Source of the DNA: JABWBR01 sp036741235
Lineage (GTDB): Bacteria; Bacteroidota; Bacteroidia; Chitinophagales; Saprospiraceae
Direction of reading: 5' to 3'
Assembly: GCA_036741235.1 (NCBI GenBank)
Contig: DAINSQ010000042.1
Coordinates: forward strand, 1-30,962
Length of the DNA: 30,962 nt
Part shown: positions 7,756 to 15,034 of the stretch, in pieces
Layout: the number at the start of each line of letters is the position of its first letter
Position numbering within the stretch: position 1 is the stretch's first letter
Program-made: the position numbers and the translations under genes
The notes under the pieces: model-generated
Database searches by the model: none
The model's input: only the letters and a program-made list of their open reading frames with translations
Told to the model about the DNA's origin: nothing

Positions 7756-9780
7756 TTACAACCTCAGCAATCTCGCCGATTGGCCTATTCGAGGAATGCA
7801 CACGTAATACCACCCCGGGGTTAGTAAACTGGCATCCAATTCTACCTGGCGTTGTTCTCCCGGCCAGCTTATTTTCTCCACCGTATTCCCTTTTTGATCG
7901 ACAACCAGCACTTCTAACGCTTGTGCGACAGGTTCGTCGAATTGCAAGGTCGCCGTTCCATGCGTGATTGAAGGGAATAATTTCATTTCACTGTTTTTCG
8001 CTTTCCATTCGACAAACCGGACTTCGGAGTAGTGTACACTCCCGTCAAAATCAATTTGTTGCAGCCGGTAGTAATTTGGCCCGGGTATAGGACTGAAATC
8101 TGTAAATCGGTATTGCTGGGGCGTAGAAGAGGCGCCGGCGCCGGCTAGTTCGCCTATTTCGACAAATACAATGCCGTCGGCGCTTCTGGTAATGACAAAC
8201 CGCTCATTCTGGAATTCGGTGTGGGTTTGCCAGGCAAGCGCGACTGTTTCGCCTTGCAGTTGGGCTTCAAACCAGGCCATTTCTACGGGCAGTGCGCTGC
8301 CGCTGGCTATGGCAAACACCCCGGCGCTCGAAATGCCCGGCCTGCTTCGCAGATAGGGGTCGCCGCCGGAGGCGGGGCCGGGTGAAAAGGACTGCCAGTT
8401 AGCGCCGGTGTATTGCGATACATAACATGCCGAACGGTCGAACCCAGGCCATTCGTCGATGGCGGCCCATTGCAGGCTTAAGTTGAGGTTGCCTGAAACG
8501 GCGCCTCCGATATGCCAACTGCGGCTGACGATTCCTGCAATGACGGGCGACCCGCCTGAGCCCTGGCTCAATACCCAATCTTCTATGCGCACTTTGAGCA
8601 AACTGTAACCGCCTTGCTGCAGAATAGCCGGGTTGTAGGAGTTATTGCCCACCGGAAACAACCGGCTGCCGCTGACCGGCATGACGAGGCTGCCGGCGGT
8701 GCCGCCGATGCCGGTTGTCTGAATATACTTTCCGGTGGAACCTCCTACGACTTCGCCCATGACGGTGAGGTCGTATTGTTGCAGGATGACTTTTCCATTA
8801 AAGAGGCTGAGGTCGTTATTGATGGTCAACGGGCGTTGCAGGTAAACCCCGTTGCTGCAATTGACCTCGGCATAGTTGATCAGGGCGCTTCCGTTGCCGC
8901 TCACCGACTGGCTGCCCCCGCTGAACCGCACAATGCCGCTGCCTGCCGTGACCTGGAGCAACCCGCCTATTTGAACGTCGCCCCTGAATTCAAAGCCGGC
9001 GCCGGCAGCGTTGCCGTTGTTGGTCAATACTGAACCCGGGCGAATAATACATTGCCCCAATATGGTAATAGGCTGAAAAAATGTATTTTCATTGTAAATC
9101 GTGACGCCGCCGCTGCCGCTGCCCCCCACGTCAAAATCTCCAAGGATAAAAGCCGTGCCGGCAGCGCCTTGAAACCGGCTGGCGCCTACCAACGGATTCC
9201 AGTTGCCGTTGAAACTTTCGATGATCAGGGTGGGGTAGTAGGTGCCCACCGTAGTAAATGAAACATCTCCGGCAACGCGCCGTACAATCCACCGGGCTGT
9301 CGGCGGTATATTCTGCATGCCGTTGTGGTAATAGTCGCGGTAAACGGCGGCGCTGGAGTTGTTTGTTTTGACAAACGTGCCTGACGGCCCTAATTGCCAT
9401 GTGCCGCCAACCGGATTAAAGCCGTTGGCGCTGCTGCCGTTGTCTTGAAACAGTCCATTGACAACCAGATCTGCGCCGGGGAGGCCGTCGTAAACAAACA
9501 GTTCCAGCGCGGCGCCGGTGAGGAGCAGGGATGCGCCGTAGTCTACCGTCACAGCGGCTGCATGAGCGTCGCTGATGGCAATCTGGATGATGTGCGGACT
9601 ACGGATGGTGACCAGGTCTGCGCTTCCGGGCGGCACGGTAGCCGCTACCCAGCCGGCGCCGTTGTTCCACTCCCATGTCGCCGTCGCCGACCAGTCGCCG
9701 CCGCCGCGGCTGCGGTAGTTGGCGGCCTCGGCAGCTATCAATGCGATACTCCATACGATGGTAAAAAGAGTTGTTTTCAT
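7756..9780 (-). CDS. Large secreted protein with type IX secretion C-terminal sorting domain
   Basis: A 674-residue protein with a signal peptide (MKTTLFTIVWSIALIAAEA). An N-terminal module begins YRSRGGGDWSATATWEW and continues into repetitive beta-strand sequence rich in G, N, S and V (about residues 20-480), typical of surface-exposed beta-helix or beta-sandwich repeats. From about residue 500 comes ALPVEMAWFEAQLQGETVALAW...NYYRLQQIDFDG, the module that commonly precedes the sorting signal. The last 75 residues (MKLFPSITHGTATLQF to the end, with PGWYYV) form a T9SS type A sorting domain, so export across the outer membrane and attachment or release at the surface is expected. It is related in layout to the protein at 15035-17386. 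The ligand or role is unknown. Confidence 0.85.
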   Translation of the reverse strand: MKTTLFTIVWSIALIAAEAANYRSRGGGDWSATATWEWNNGAGWVAATVPPGSADLVTIRSPHIIQIAISDAHAAAVTVDYGASLLLTGAALELFVYDGLPGADLVVNGLFQDNGSSANGFNPVGGTWQLGPSGTFVKTNNSSAAVYRDYYHNGMQNIPPTARWIVRRVAGDVSFTTVGTYYPTLIIESFNGNWNPLVGASRFQGAAGTAFILGDFDVGGSGSGGVTIYNENTFFQPITILGQCIIRPGSVLTNNGNAAGAGFEFRGDVQIGGLLQVTAGSGIVRFSGGSQSVSGNGSALINYAEVNCSNGVYLQRPLTINNDLSLFNGKVILQQYDLTVMGEVVGGSTGKYIQTTGIGGTAGSLVMPVSGSRLFPVGNNSYNPAILQQGGYSLLKVRIEDWVLSQGSGGSPVIAGIVSRSWHIGGAVSGNLNLSLQWAAIDEWPGFDRSACYVSQYTGANWQSFSPGPASGGDPYLRSRPGISSAGVFAIASGSALPVEMAWFEAQLQGETVALAWQTHTEFQNERFVITRSADGIVFVEIGELAGAGASSTPQQYRFTDFSPIPGPNYYRLQQIDFDGSVHYSEVRFVEWKAKNSEMKLFPSITHGTATLQFDEPVAQALEVLVVDQKGNTVEKISWPGEQRQVELDASLLTPGWYYVCIPRIGQSARLLRL

Positions 9781-9786
9781 TGGTTG

Positions 9787-9847
9787 CTGTAGGTTGTAGG
9801 TTTTAGGTAAGTTTGTTTATAGGTTTATGGGTTTATTGGTTTATGCA
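9787..9847. repeat. Dispersed repeat: GTAGGTTGTAGG plus four 8-bp TTTATnGG units
   Basis: Directly upstream of the T9SS gene start: TGTAGGTTGTAGG, then AAGTTTG, then TTTATAGG, TTTATGGG, TTTATTGG and TTTATGCA in tandem (9816-9847, period 8). An inverted, more degenerate copy is at 25-80. Noncoding. Confidence 0.6.
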
Positions 9848-9882
9848 GCGTTCAACAGTTCAACAAAAAGGGCTAAGCTTGA

Positions 9883-9955
9883 GTGCCTTTGTGTGGTTGT
9901 TGAGCCTTTGTGTTAGAGAGATGGCTTATGCCCTGGTTTTTTGCCACAAAGGCAC
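9883..9955. repeat. 11-bp inverted repeat built on CCTTTGTG/CACAAAGG
   Basis: GTGCCTTTGTG (9883-9893) is the exact complement of CACAAAGGCAC (9945-9955). A further CCTTTGTG (9905-9912) lies inside and another CACAAAGG follows at 9953-9960. No coding or promoter function is evident; it is part of the repeat-rich 9783-10206 block. Confidence 0.5.
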
Positions 9956-9987
9956 AAAGGACACGAAGTACCACTAAGGCTTAGGGG

Positions 9988-10206
9988 CAGTCGCATAGTC
10001 GCCTGCCCGGGATCGGTCGTTTCGACTCCGCTCAACGACCGGCAAAGATGGCCCCCTCGGCAAGTCGCACAGTCGCCCGTGGGGATGCTCGTTTCGACTC
10101 CGCTCAACGACCGGCAAAGATGGCCCCCTCGGCAAGTCGCACAGTCGCCCGTGGGGATGCTCGTTTCGACTCCGCTCAACGACCGGCAAAAATGGCCCCC
10201 TCCAGC
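9988..10206. repeat. 72-bp tandem repeat, about three copies
   Basis: The word CGTTTCGACTCCGCTCAACG starts at 10018, 10090 and 10162, exactly 72 bp apart. The last two periods are almost identical, and the first has a more divergent left part. The first copy has the perfect palindromic arms CGGTCGTT/AACGACCG around it; later copies keep only the inner part. Units abut without spacers, so this is not a CRISPR array. Because 72 is a multiple of three, open frames cross the block in several phases, but none looks like protein. Confidence 0.85.
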
Positions 10207-10380
10207 ATAAGGCCTCACAGTCCAACAGGCATATACCGGGTTACACGGGGCAAAAAGGGAATGCGCTACATTAAAATAGACGCAGGACCTGCTCAAATTC
10301 CATAACGAAAACAATATTTTTTTTGAATTACTGTGTAGAATATCGAATTTAGCCTTTTCTACACATCAACGAACGCAAAG
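10207..10380 (+). promoter_or_regulatory. Upstream region of the EAD/TPR operon
   Basis: Most of this stretch holds nothing recognisable. TTTG at 10322-10325, followed after 19 nt by GAATTTAG (10345-10352), is a weak match to the Bacteroidota promoter pattern and would give a leader of about 25 nt before the ATG at 10381. Confidence 0.3.
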
Positions 10381-11571
10381 ATGGCGCTACCTAACAAAAC
10401 TGAACTGAAGGAACTCGTAGCTAAAGGAAAAACAGGAGACGTAATTAAAGGCTTACTGGCGGCGTCAACAGCCATTCGCGACAACGATTTGCACAACGAC
10501 GTCGTGTCGCAATCGGCGAAATGGGAGACATTCCGGCGCGAGCAGGCAGCAGGGGTATTGAGCGAACAGGAAGAACGCATCACTAAAGCCAGACTTACGG
10601 AGGCGCTACTCTACCTGATTGATCAATTGCCGGATAATTTACAGCAACAGGAACAAAATACAGCGCCTACACCTGCTGCCACAACGACGAGCAGTCCGCC
10701 TGTTCCACCCAATTCAACTAACAAGCCCATAGAACAGCCTATGTCGCCGGGGAGTTACCTGGCCATCAGTGGCGGCGCCTTGTTGTTGTCGATATTGCTT
10801 TTTGTGGGGCTTGCTTTTTTTCAAGACCGGCTCAGCGGGCAGTTGGGCGACCGGGCCTATTATATTCTGCTGTTTCCCCTGGCTTTTTCAACGGCTGCGT
10901 TTCTATTCGGCGCCATGCGTACTTATGCGGCATACACCCATTCAGCAGTTGATCAAAAGCTGGAATTGGGCGGCCCTGCAGTCGCCGCGCTGTTGGTGAT
11001 TGTGGCCGGTTTTCAGCTGGTGCCCAAAGGCGGGCCTTTTGAATACACTATTTTCCTTGATGGCGCAGGCGCAAAACCCGGGTTTAACAGCGAATACCCG
11101 GCAGTCGTCAAGTTGAAATTGAATAACGACGTAAGAACAGACGAAGCCGACGAACACGGCGCCGCCGATTTTAAAAATATTGACGCCGGATTCCAGGGAA
11201 AAGAGGTTCCTGTTGAATTGGATTTCAACGGCTGGCAGTTTGCCTCCACGCATAGTAATAAAACAACTGTTAAACTATCAGACAAAAGCGCCAGTCTGGC
11301 CATCGAACCCGACGGCAGCCTGTCAAAAGTATCCGGCAGGGTGCGCGATGAAGAAAACAACCGGTTTTTATCCGGCGTGGCGGTTTCTATTGGCTCAACC
11401 GCGGTTAAAACCGACGAGCTCGGGTATTTTCAAATTGATATTCCTTCCGATCAGCAAAAACGGGAGCAGCTGTTGAGCGCATACAAAGAAGGATACGTTA
11501 TCTGGGAAAAACGCGTTTATCCCGAAACAAAGGAAGAAATTCCTATAATGCTGACTAAAGCCAAAAAATGA
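10381..11571 (+). CDS. EAD11-like effector-associated domain, three membrane helices and carboxypeptidase-regulatory-like domain
   Basis: A 396-residue membrane protein. Residues 5-83 (TELKELVAKGKTGDVIKGLL, then ND, WETFRREQAAGVLSEQEE, and ARLTEALLYLIDQL) match what I remember of effector-associated domain 11. EADs are small helical, death-like adaptor domains described in bacterial NTP-dependent conflict systems, where like domains pair to join sensors with effectors. A Pro/Thr/Gln-rich linker (about 84-122) leads to three hydrophobic helices (about 127-147, 159-180, 196-213). The C-terminal part has a beta-rich domain (220-310) and a carboxypeptidase-regulatory-like fold (317-395, GRVRDEENNRFLSGVAVSI...TDELGYFQIDI). 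Three helices would place the EAD in the cytoplasm and the beta domains in the periplasm (inference). The stop overlaps the next start in ATGA, so the two proteins are likely made together. No enzyme motif is visible. Confidence 0.85.
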   Translation: MALPNKTELKELVAKGKTGDVIKGLLAASTAIRDNDLHNDVVSQSAKWETFRREQAAGVLSEQEERITKARLTEALLYLIDQLPDNLQQQEQNTAPTPAATTTSSPPVPPNSTNKPIEQPMSPGSYLAISGGALLLSILLFVGLAFFQDRLSGQLGDRAYYILLFPLAFSTAAFLFGAMRTYAAYTHSAVDQKLELGGPAVAALLVIVAGFQLVPKGGPFEYTIFLDGAGAKPGFNSEYPAVVKLKLNNDVRTDEADEHGAADFKNIDAGFQGKEVPVELDFNGWQFASTHSNKTTVKLSDKSASLAIEPDGSLSKVSGRVRDEENNRFLSGVAVSIGSTAVKTDELGYFQIDIPSDQQKREQLLSAYKEGYVIWEKRVYPETKEEIPIMLTKAKK

Positions 11572-14500
11572 GAAAACGATATTGGATCGCCGCACTCTGC
11601 TGGTGCGGCGTCGTTGGCGCGGCGCTATCGCAGGATCGCGGAATTGCGCCCTTGAACGGCGTTGTTACCATCCTGAACAGTAAAACCCGTACCGGCAAAG
11701 TGCAATACGTGCAGGCGGCCACCGTGGTTGCCGATAAAGCCAATCCAGCGCTCACAGATAGCGAGGGCAAATTCAGGTTGACATTTATCGACAGCGAGCC
11801 GGGCGTCGAGGTCAGGTTGTTGGTGGAAAAATCCGGGCTGGAAGTAGTCAACAAGGAAGTTCTGCACGCCGTATTGCGCCGCGATGCCGACAGCGAACTG
11901 CGCATCTACATGGCCAATCCCGACCAATTAGCCGCCAGTGTACTCAAGCTTAGAGGCATTGCTGAAAAGCAGATTACCTCCCGATATCAGGAAAAAATTA
12001 CCCGCCTTCAAAAAGAAAATAAAGCGCAAGCGACGCTATTGCTCAAACTCGAAGACGAGAAAAATGCAGCCTTGCGCCAGTTTCAGGAAATTGCCGCGCG
12101 GCTGGCCGCTGTAAATCTTGACGAAGTATCGGGGCTGTACCGCCAGGCGCTCGACTTATTTGAAAAAGGCCGCCTGGATGAGGCCATTAAACTTATTGAG
12201 CAGGCCAATCTGGATGATCAGCTCTCCAAAGCTCGCAATCAGCGGGATTTAGGCCAGCAAATGCTAGCGCAATCCCGGCAGCAAATTGACAACATCGCAT
12301 ACACTTATCTTTTGCAGGCCCGTATGCACCTGGCCAACCTGGCCTTTCCCAAAGCTATTGCAGCCTATGGCAAGGCCATTGCCGCGCGCGATTCGATGGC
12401 TTTTGACGATAACCTGGAGCTGGCCCAAGTACTTATTGGGCAGCAGCAGGCCTGGAAGGCCATTCCGCTGCTGCAGCGTACCGCCGCCCTGTCAGCCAAT
12501 GACAAACCCCATTTGGCCTATACGCAGCTTATGCTGGGCATGGCGTTTATGAACCAGGTGGAGATGCAGCCGGCTATCGAAGCGTTTACGGCTTCAGTAT
12601 TGGCTTATGGCGAATTGGTTGAACAAGAGCCATTGTCCTACGGCCCTTTTATGGGGGTGGCGCTGATCTCCTGCGCTACCGGTCATTTTTTTAATTCAAA
12701 TGGCGAAGCAGCAGCGCAAATTGCTCAATATGCAGAGACTATTTTCGGTCATTTGCTGGAAGTAGATACGGCACGTTATCTGCCTTATTACAGCTGGTCG
12801 TTGTATGCCAATGCGCTGTTTAACTTCGATCGCGGCAAACTGTTGCAGGCAATTGATGGATTCGAGCGGCTGGATGCTGCCAGTCCCGGCAATTATGCCG
12901 CTTTTCTCAGCGTATGCCGGCTGTTGAATGCCTCGCTGATGTTGGAGGAAGCCGGCAAATTGGAAAGCGACCAGGAGGAAGTACGGACATTGGTTCGTCA
13001 ATCCGATGAGTTATTTGAATCCGGTATTCAGGAGGTGATCAGTCTACTCGGCAAAGTTCAGCGCAGCTATCCCGACATCGGATTTGTCGTCAACGGGCCG
13101 TCACAGTTGCCCGATTTTGCCGCGATGCTCAATAACTCGGATTATCCTGTAAATATTTTGTTGTCTGGCGTTCAGATCTGGTGGTTGTACAAAGGCGCCA
13201 ACAACCCGGACGATCCCCGGCGCGTGGCTTCCGTTTTGCAGATGGTGGTGGATAAATGCCGTTTGTTGGCGGGGCAGAACCGCGAGCGCTACATTTCGCG
13301 ACAAGCGGAATATACTTCCTGGTTGGGCTTTAATTACTGCCTGCAAGGAGAACACGATAAGGCCTTTGATTTATTGGGAGAAGGGCTGCAAATCGTTGAA
13401 GATACTTTTATCAAAAGCAATCCATCGTATCCGTTTTTGAAAAGCCTGGTCCAGGCAGAATTGTATATCGCACATGCCTTGTGTTATGTGTCGAAGGGCG
13501 AATTATGCGGCATGGATAAGGAAGAACTGGCGCTGTTAGGCGCCGCTGCCGATAGTACCCTCGTCAAATATGACCGCGTGCCGATGATGGAGGAAATTCT
13601 GAATTTACTTCGCATATTCAATCGCGCATTTCAAGAGACGGAAAATCATCGCGAATTTTTGGGCTATTATTTATATGAAGAAAATCTAAGGCAATTCAGA
13701 TTGGCCGGGGCTCGACAAGACGAAGCAGCCATTCGCCATCATTACTATAAGGCGATGGAATCGTTGGAACAGTTTCTGGATATGCGATTTACTACCACTC
13801 ATGCGTTGGTATTGGAAACTATGTACAACGATTGGCGCACCACACAATCCGGCGATCAACTCGACAGCCTTGTCAAATATACCGATAAAGAGATGTGGCT
13901 GGAAGAGCGGCTTTTATTGTCGGATTGTAATGTAGCGTCGAGCGTGCGGGAGCGCCTGGCTGTCAACTGTGGCAACCGAGCCTGGTATGCGCTGCAAAGG
14001 GGGCAATACCTGGAGGCCGCCGCGTATGCGCAACGAGGACTGCAAATAGACCCAAGCCAGCATTGGATACGGGGCAACGAAGCCCACGGCTATCTGATGC
14101 GCGGTCAGGCCAAAAAAGCATGGCGCATCTATGCCCAATGGAAGGGTATTACGTTTACACTTGATGCAAGTATTCCATTTGAAGCGGCCTTTCTGTCGGA
14201 TTTAGAGCACCTGAAAACTTTGTATGGCCCCAATGCAGATATTGAAGAGACAAAGGCGATGCTGGAAGGCCGGAAACCTTTCCCCGCTGTATTAACGAAG
14301 GGACTTGAGATACTTCAGCAAGCTACGTTGCGCTATGAAGAAGGAAAGTTGGCACAGCAACAGGGGCAAAAACAATGGCGCGACAAATTGGCGGCGGCCC
14401 AGCAGTGGATATTACAGTTTTTGCAGGCGCCGTATCTGAATTCCGGGTATTTTGATGACGATCTGGCTGAAATAGCCTGTTGGCTGACCGATATTGCAGT

Positions 14501-14990
14501 CCGCCTGGATAAACCGGTCAAGCCCCTTCCCCCCGAAACAGATGCTGAGGCGGTGGCAGCCTCTGCCCGACGTATGGTAGAGGCTACAGAGGTAGTATTC
14601 ATCTGTCCGGATAAAGTAACGCTCGCCGAGTGGGAACTCCGGTTGCAGGTGGCTACACGCATGATGGAAGCGGTAGTAACCCGGTCGCCGGGCCGCCTCG
14701 ATATGCAGCGCACCCTGGCTTATTGCTATGCGCAACAGGCCTACCTGTTAATGTTGCAAGGCAAAAGCGGTGCGCTGGCCCTGGCCCGGAAGAGCCTGGA
14801 TAATTACGGGATGTTGCAGCAGGGCGGCGTGAGCCTGATCCTGGCACTTTATCAAACCGGCAACGAAGCAGAGACCCGCCAGGCAATGGATCACTGGGGA
14901 GGGCAGTCATGGCCAACATTGAAAGGACTGACTTGTGAGGATATGGTGCGATTCGGTCTTTATCAACTCAAAAGGGCGGAGGGATTGTAA
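11568..14990 (+). CDS. Exported TPR-repeat protein with N-terminal carboxypeptidase-regulatory-like domain, partner of the EAD protein
   Basis: A 1140-residue protein. A signal peptide covers about residues 1-21 (MRKRYWIAALCWCGVVGAALS). A beta domain follows (about 28-115) with LNGVVTILNSKT...TDSEGKFRLTF, like the carboxypeptidase-regulatory fold. Next is a predicted coiled coil (about 130-182, EKITRLQKENKAQATLLLKLEDE), then helical repeats with TPR character from about 184. The first is VSGLYRQALDLFEKGRLDEAIKLIEQA; later ones include FPKAIAAYGKAIAARDS and, near 800-860, NRAWYALQRGQYLEAAAYAQRGLQIDP. No catalytic motif was found. Its start overlaps the EAD gene stop by 4 nt (ATGA). Together they would form a membrane-spanning scaffold: EAD inside, beta domains and TPR platform outside the inner membrane. 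The stop codon lies inside the terminator stem. Confidence 0.85.
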   Translation: MRKRYWIAALCWCGVVGAALSQDRGIAPLNGVVTILNSKTRTGKVQYVQAATVVADKANPALTDSEGKFRLTFIDSEPGVEVRLLVEKSGLEVVNKEVLHAVLRRDADSELRIYMANPDQLAASVLKLRGIAEKQITSRYQEKITRLQKENKAQATLLLKLEDEKNAALRQFQEIAARLAAVNLDEVSGLYRQALDLFEKGRLDEAIKLIEQANLDDQLSKARNQRDLGQQMLAQSRQQIDNIAYTYLLQARMHLANLAFPKAIAAYGKAIAARDSMAFDDNLELAQVLIGQQQAWKAIPLLQRTAALSANDKPHLAYTQLMLGMAFMNQVEMQPAIEAFTASVLAYGELVEQEPLSYGPFMGVALISCATGHFFNSNGEAAAQIAQYAETIFGHLLEVDTARYLPYYSWSLYANALFNFDRGKLLQAIDGFERLDAASPGNYAAFLSVCRLLNASLMLEEAGKLESDQEEVRTLVRQSDELFESGIQEVISLLGKVQRSYPDIGFVVNGPSQLPDFAAMLNNSDYPVNILLSGVQIWWLYKGANNPDDPRRVASVLQMVVDKCRLLAGQNRERYISRQAEYTSWLGFNYCLQGEHDKAFDLLGEGLQIVEDTFIKSNPSYPFLKSLVQAELYIAHALCYVSKGELCGMDKEELALLGAAADSTLVKYDRVPMMEEILNLLRIFNRAFQETENHREFLGYYLYEENLRQFRLAGARQDEAAIRHHYYKAMESLEQFLDMRFTTTHALVLETMYNDWRTTQSGDQLDSLVKYTDKEMWLEERLLLSDCNVASSVRERLAVNCGNRAWYALQRGQYLEAAAYAQRGLQIDPSQHWIRGNEAHGYLMRGQAKKAWRIYAQWKGITFTLDASIPFEAAFLSDLEHLKTLYGPNADIEETKAMLEGRKPFPAVLTKGLEILQQATLRYEEGKLAQQQGQKQWRDKLAAAQQWILQFLQAPYLNSGYFDDDLAEIACWLTDIAVRLDKPVKPLPPETDAEAVAASARRMVEATEVVFICPDKVTLAEWELRLQVATRMMEAVVTRSPGRLDMQRTLAYCYAQQAYLLMLQGKSGALALARKSLDNYGMLQQGGVSLILALYQTGNEAETRQAMDHWGGQSWPTLKGLTCEDMVRFGLYQLKRAEGL

Positions 14991-15026
14991 CCGCAGCGCA
15001 ATACTCATTTAACGCTGCGGTTACAA
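14985..15026. terminator. Bidirectional hairpin terminator
   Basis: TTGTAACCGCAGCG (14985-14998) and CGCTGCGGTTACAA (15013-15026) form a perfect 14-bp stem with a 14-nt loop. The TAA stop of the TPR gene is inside the left arm. It separates the convergent genes ending at 14990 and 15035. Confidence 0.8.
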
Positions 15027-15034
15027 ACACCTGT

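Noticed and set aside
9988..10206. CRISPR array
   Set aside because: The units are 72 bp, contiguous and without variable spacers, and no cas genes are nearby.
9913..10314. A 133-codon minus-strand frame and two shorter frames through the tandem repeat
   Set aside because: They stay open only because the 72-bp repeat is a multiple of three. Several phases are open at once and the peptide is Cys/Arg-rich repeat without a fold or ribosome site.
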